From Pomphorhynchus laevis (lineage: Eukaryota; Acanthocephala; Palaeacanthocephala; Echinorhynchida; Pomphorhynchidae), in assembly GCA_012934845.2 (NCBI GenBank), contig WNNJ02002784.1, forward strand, positions 124,001-188,000: 64,000 nt of DNA, given 5' to 3'. The notes beneath the pieces were generated by a model. It saw only the letters and a list, made by a program, of their open reading frames with translations. It searched no databases and was not told the origin of the DNA. The translations under genes were made by a program, and so were the position numbers. Of the stretch, positions 59,701 to 64,000 are shown piece after piece; position 1 is the first letter of the stretch, and every line of letters starts with the position of its first letter.

Positions 59701-62700
59701 TGCATATGACCGCATTTAATTCCTTTTGTTATCTCTTCTCTTAGGTGTCTTGGGCTGCCTGCGAGAATTGCTAACAGGGTGGCAATATTGTTGTATACCA
59801 AGCGATTCTTCTATGAAGACGACCCTGATGCACGTCAGTTCTACCCTATCACGGGTGTGCTTCAAGAATCACCACTTTATACAATTTTGTATATTGCTGC
59901 TTCTATTATACTCTACAAAAAATTTAAACGCGATCAGCATCTTGTGGTATACGCTGATGATATCACATCCCTGTTCTCTAGACGCGGGTGCAAAGATATA
60001 ATCTCTGACATCAGCCGTTTCTTTTTAAGATAAAAATACCAGCTACCCATATCCAATCTTGTTCGCAACTCCTCTAAATCGCAGGTGGTCGTCTTTCATG
60101 GAGCCTCTACCATCAAAAATAAACTTAAGATATTAGCACTCTCTGCATTTCATCCATTTTGCAGCCTCAACCACCTCTACCTTCACAAGTCGAGTAAAAT
60201 ACCTGGGGTTCACTATTACGATAGACTGGTTAGCAAAATCTGATCTGGATAGACTCAAACGTATCCTGAAGAAAGCTAAGGGGCCCTAAAATGGGCTAGC
60301 GTCTGTCATTGAATAGAAAAACCCACGTGCGCCTCTGGGGTACTTGGAATGTCTCGGGATTAGTCTTCTTTTCAAGACGACGTTTTCCAGAGCAAAGACT
60401 AAGGTTTCTCAAGCTCCTCATCTCTCGATTACCAAGCATAGTACGCCTCGATTGGATTCTTCGGGGAATGAGAGACCCCGGTTGTTTAGTCGGAGAGCGG
60501 CGTGTTGGATTGGCTGGAGGCCTAGATCCCTGTGAACTTGATGCCGTGACACAATGAAGACTCCATTAACGACTAAACTTACTTTGTTTTTTGTTTTCTT
60601 TTTCTTCGTGTTTTTTGTTTTAAACTTTTTAGTGGTTATATAGTTGTTAATAAAATCCTTATTATTAATGTGAATTTTTAATATTTGAGAGCGTGTATTT
60701 GTTAATTGTCTGAAAATATTTGCTAGTAGAACATACAAATACAAACATGTTTTCAAAATTAATAGGAATTTTATTTTCATTATTATTTTAATAATATATA
60801 TTATTATATATTACATGAATGTTATTATTAGCTAGTCGTCTTAGCCAATAATGCTATCCCTACTTTATCATATTATAACTAATAAAGTGATTGGCGTCAT
60901 GTTGTTTCGCTTTAAAGTTCGATAGTCATAAAGTTCAGAATCGCGATTGGTAGTTTTCATATCTAAATGAGGCAAATATGATATATATGCTGGTAAACGG
61001 TATGTTCTAGTTATCCCAACGCAGCAAAAAGATAAAGAATACAGGATATATACACACGTACATGTGCATTAAATTATAATTCGACGATTTTCATGGAGAA
61101 TCTTAATTTCAAAAAATATAACTATTGTAAATTACATACAAATAATTGTATAATAATTATTAAACATTAATAATTATTTATTAATAAATATTTAATCAAT
61201 AATATAATAATTAATAAACATGGTTGCGATAGCTGGGTTCCCGGAAGTGGAACCATAAATATTTCAATATATTTATCAGAGTTTGTACGATCACTAAATT
61301 TGCAGTACAAATTTAGTTGACACTTACTAATATCAAACAACTGATAATGGGCCGATAAGCTAATTACTAAATTTAAAAAGATCATCATCAATTATTTTTA
61401 ATTTAAGCTAATTAAAAAACAATCTAAATTTACGATTTTTATTGATATAACTTCGCTAATAATACTTGCTAACTAATCTGCTTAGTTAGAATCCCATTGC
61501 AATCTTATTAGATTCATCATACTAAATGTAGTGGGATATTCCTTCAAAATATTCCACTAGATTCATCAACTTATTTGTGTACGGCCGAAAGACATACCAC
61601 GGCCGAAAGCCATATCGGACCTAAATAAAACTCTTTAGCATAAATAAGACTTTTAATCCTATCTTTAAACCAACATCATTACTCACATTTCAGTATTGGT
61701 GGATATCATCAGCTACAGATCAAAGACATACGTATTGTGTTTCGGCTCTATTTTTACATATAAAGGATAGAAACTGAAACGTAAAACGTAAGTATTGGAT
61801 CAGTAGCTTATGAGGTCCACCAATACTGAAATGTAGCGTACTGCTGTTGCTTATGGATAAAATTGAAGCAACATGCAGAATAAAGTCATTAAAATTTATC
61901 AATTAACTTAAGATTTGGAAATTAATATACGAACATTTCCAGCAACGTTAAACGTAGGTATTGGAACAGTAGCTGATGAGGTCTATCAATACTGAGATGT
62001 AGCGTACTGTTGTTGGCGTATATATAGGATTAAAGTATCGTGCATAATAAAAAAATAGTCATCAAAATTTCAATTGTAACAATGACTGCTCAGGTATGTC
62101 AACTTAAAATAAATAAGACTATATTTTGTCAAATTCAATTAATGATGAAATAACAATATGTCATCGCATTAACCTTCCGAAATTTTACAATTTTCCATTT
62201 ATTTATCTTCAGTTAATTTATTGTTGAAATAAACAATTTAGCAAAAATTATAATTTAATGATAAAAGAAACAATATTAAACGAAATAATAGCAGATAATA
62301 TAAAACTAAAATAAAGAATTGTTAAGAAATCATTTTGATTCCCTTAATTGAGGATTTTCGAAAAATCTAGAAGAGATTGAATTCACCAAATAGATAGCGA
62401 TCACATTTAAAGAAGAACACAACATAAACAAAAATTGAATATAATTATATTTTTAATATACAATATAAATAATGGCTGCAAAATAAAAAAAAATTAAGTA
62501 ACATTATCCGTGGATTTACCTAATTTGTGGTACTATATACATAATTAGTATAAAATAGAATACTGATTAGTAGTATCCAATCTTAAACTTTATATCTTAT
62601 GTGATTGGCAGAACTTTGATATTTCTGTAAAAAATAATAATATTTTTGACAATATACACTGCAAACTTCTACCCTCCAAATTATTTATCATTAATATAAA

Positions 62701-63848
62701 ATTGAGTTGGAAAATAGAATTGCGAATTTCGAACTGATAATGAGTCGAAATGTTAAATATTTTATTTATAAATAATTTATGTATAAATGCATAAAAATTA
62801 TTTTTTTGCATTACCATTGCCGACTTTTTCGGTATTAACGTCCACACCTTGATTTCTTTATCTAACCCGGCCGAAATTAAAATTTTATCATAAATAGGAT
62901 GAAATGCTGCATCCATCACATCTGCTGTATGAATTAGAACTTTAAAAAGATGAGGAATCATTTGGATTGTGTCTGCCATATGAATCCGCCAGATTCTAGA
63001 TAAAAAAGAATCGCAGTGATGGACTGTGAAATTACTTGACATCACCTAACAGTACAATCTCTAGAACAGGAACAAATGTACTTTGAAGATTGAGCCCATT
63101 TTACACTTGTAATAGCGGCTGTATGCCCTCTAAGTGTGCAAAAGATCGATAAGGATGGGACCTTGTGATATCAGAAAAATGTGTTAAAAATTAAAGTTCT
63201 AACGAGGAGAATATTACATAATATAGATTTAAGCAATCTATTTGCGGAAAAGCAAATGCAGTGTAAGCGCATGCTATCCACAGTCCATCGTGAGAAAATT
63301 TAAGTGCTTTACAGCCGTGATCGCCTACTAACAAACGATGGTACTCTGAATTTGCAGGTGTGCATGCTGATCCAAAATGTCGATCCCAACATACGTTCAA
63401 ATCGAAATTAAACTTTGGTTTACTTAAGAGTGTATGGTTAGAATAAAAGTGTTTCTATAAATTCGTTAGGAATACCTGTCAGGTAGTATATTAATATTGT
63501 TTTCATCTTTTTCTACTTTACGTCTCTCATTATTATGTGCACTAGCTATTTCTTTTTCGAACTTGCCCAAACTAGCGTGTTCAGGTTGAACTGGATATGC
63601 CGATCGAATCGCAGGAGCCATTTGTGCAGGTAGGATAATGGAAGCTGTTTTTATTTGAAATGTACCGGGATATTTGATTTTCTTTCCCATTGTAAGAAGC
63701 TCTACTAGTGACTAGAGAACATTCTTTTAAATAGATGGGATAAACATTTGCCATACGTGATCATGACTTTTGCTCAAATCATACTTCTTTGGTCTCCATA
63801 ATTGTAAGCTTAAAGATCGGTTGATGTTTGTGTCGTGACATTTCGAAA
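56731..63848 (-). CDS. AHI1: Jouberin (AHI1)-like WD40 protein, 5' end outside the window
   Basis: Exons 63848-63757, 63711-63476, 63422-63218, 63161-63046, 62995-62815, 58278-58140, 58096-58047, 57952-57848, 57798-57668, 57039-56899, 56846-56813 and 56752-56731 join in phase, apart from one base in 57952-57848. Matches to AHI1 run in order: APAIRSAYPVQPE (human SPSVRSMMALQEE), GCKALKFSHDGLWIACA, LRGHTAAITSVKWAQSSKYI, KVLIHTADVMDAAFHPIYDK (human RVLPHPSFVYTAKFHPA), VVFCTCGRFVVAGADNGIAY (human [20 protein letters not shown]) and IKSIDIHPKADIICFSSNGY. AHI1 acts at the ciliary transition zone and basal body. The SH3 end of human AHI1 is absent; the frame stops soon after the WD40 propeller. The 4.5-kb intron 62814-58279 holds LINE E and the hammerhead repeats. 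Other introns seen are 43-94 bp, except 628 bp. Confidence 0.8.
57195..57510. repeat. Minisatellite, 16-18 bp unit, about 17 copies
   Basis: Unit GAAAGACGTTATTAAATT/C with variants (AAAAACGTTATTAAATC, GTAAAACGTTATTAAATC). It is in the 628-bp intron of the AHI1-like gene and followed by an AAAATAAGATAAAAT tract. There are no spacers, so it is not a CRISPR array. Confidence 0.92.
58600..60646 (+). mobile_element. LINE copy E (Jockey/I-group), 5'-truncated ORF2 and 3' UTR
   Basis: It starts in the late endonuclease domain (TFPTFHCSTTNSLLDILLLY), continues through the linker (GNESFTEFNSYPSSQSTALL) and RT pieces (LFLDFSAAYDRI, TGVLQESPLYTILY, LVVYADDITSLFSRRGCKDI), and reaches a C-terminal end near 60555. 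The 3' UTR block TTTTTAGTGGTTATATAG ends at 60646, as in copy B. Many stops and shifts; old. It is antisense inside the largest seen intron of the AHI1-like gene. Confidence 0.88.
61690..61736 (-). ncRNA. Hammerhead-like ribozyme, inverted degenerate copy
   Basis: The minus strand reads CTGTAGCTGATGA, then TATCCACCAATACTGAAA. The CTGATGA and GAAA core words are intact but stem II, stem III and stem I partners have drifted. It is related to the two plus copies to the right. Confidence 0.45.
61801..61846 (+). ncRNA. Type I hammerhead ribozyme copy 1 (one core change)
   Basis: Order: CAGTAG (stem I, 61801-61806), CTTATGA (core, G to T against CTGATGA), GGT...ACT (stem II, 61814-61827), GAAA (61828-61831), TG-TAG-CG with T (short stem III), cleavage base A61840, and CTGCTG (61841-61846) pairing with CAGTAG over six positions. 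An outer pair AGTATTGG/CCAATACT could compete. Confidence 0.6.
61967..62012 (+). ncRNA. Type I hammerhead ribozyme copy 2 (GAGA for GAAA)
   Basis: Starts 166 bp after copy 1. CAGTAG, an intact CTGATGA (61973-61979), GGT...ACT stem II, GAGA (61994-61997), the same short stem III TGTAGCGT, cleavage base A62006, and CTGTTG (62007-62012). The C to U change against copy 1 keeps the stem I pair as U-G. Confidence 0.6.
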
Positions 63849-64000
63849 CTAGCTATAATGTAGGTAAAATCTGATGGATAAAACATATAATTGGATAAAA
63901 AATTTCCAATTGGAATAGTTGATAATTCTGAATCGTTTAGCAAACTTTAACATTTTTATCGATCTTTATTGCAACAATCAAAATCAAAAAGCTTAACAAA

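Overview
This window is AT-rich animal DNA. Its protein genes are split by GT-AG introns, many only 43-60 bp long (46 bp in TXNDC17, 43 to 60 bp across the AHI1-like gene). Other introns run to several kb and are filled with transposons. A jouberin-like ciliary WD40 gene, a SOAT/DGAT-type MBOAT gene, an LRR receptor, tRNA-derived SINEs, Jockey/I-group LINEs, a FLYWCH-type MULE and Penelope-like elements (PLEs) point to a ciliated invertebrate. I cannot name the species.

Layout. 1-405: ends of one or two unrecognised genes. 819-8166 (+): TXNDC17/TRP14, four exons, its introns carrying LINE scraps, PLE termini and SINEs. 8660-17700: LINE territory, with two copies of one family head to head (A minus, B plus) and a nearly complete copy (C minus). 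19251-20408 (+): intact single-exon MBOAT acyltransferase, followed at 21018-22320 by a decayed tandem duplicate that holds a 545-bp insertion. 25378-29406 (+): type I membrane protein with LRR-like ectodomain. 31567-41281 (-): a four-exon gene for a 315-residue low-complexity protein that I do not recognise; its 5.9-kb third intron is packed with PLE remnants. 41825-45316 (+): LINE copy D. 47152-52996: LINE, PLE and MULE remnants. 53085-53333 (+): small membrane protein. 53641-54301: LINE remnant. 56731-63848 (-): AHI1/jouberin-like gene; its largest intron holds LINE copy E and a small repeat carrying hammerhead ribozymes.

The most notable non-genic content is RNA-structure-bearing repeats. 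A 166-bp-spaced repeat at 61690-62012 fits a type I hammerhead. Three PLE-like tails carry CTGATGA, a 5-6 bp helix, then GAAA. A PLE family has a conserved terminal hairpin with a paired base change between copies. The window is also unusually rich in perfect short-spacer inverted repeats, some sitting exactly at transposon junctions, which suggests fold-back synthesis during repair.

The genes do not form an operon or a pathway; the unifying feature is host genes whose large introns collect retroelements.
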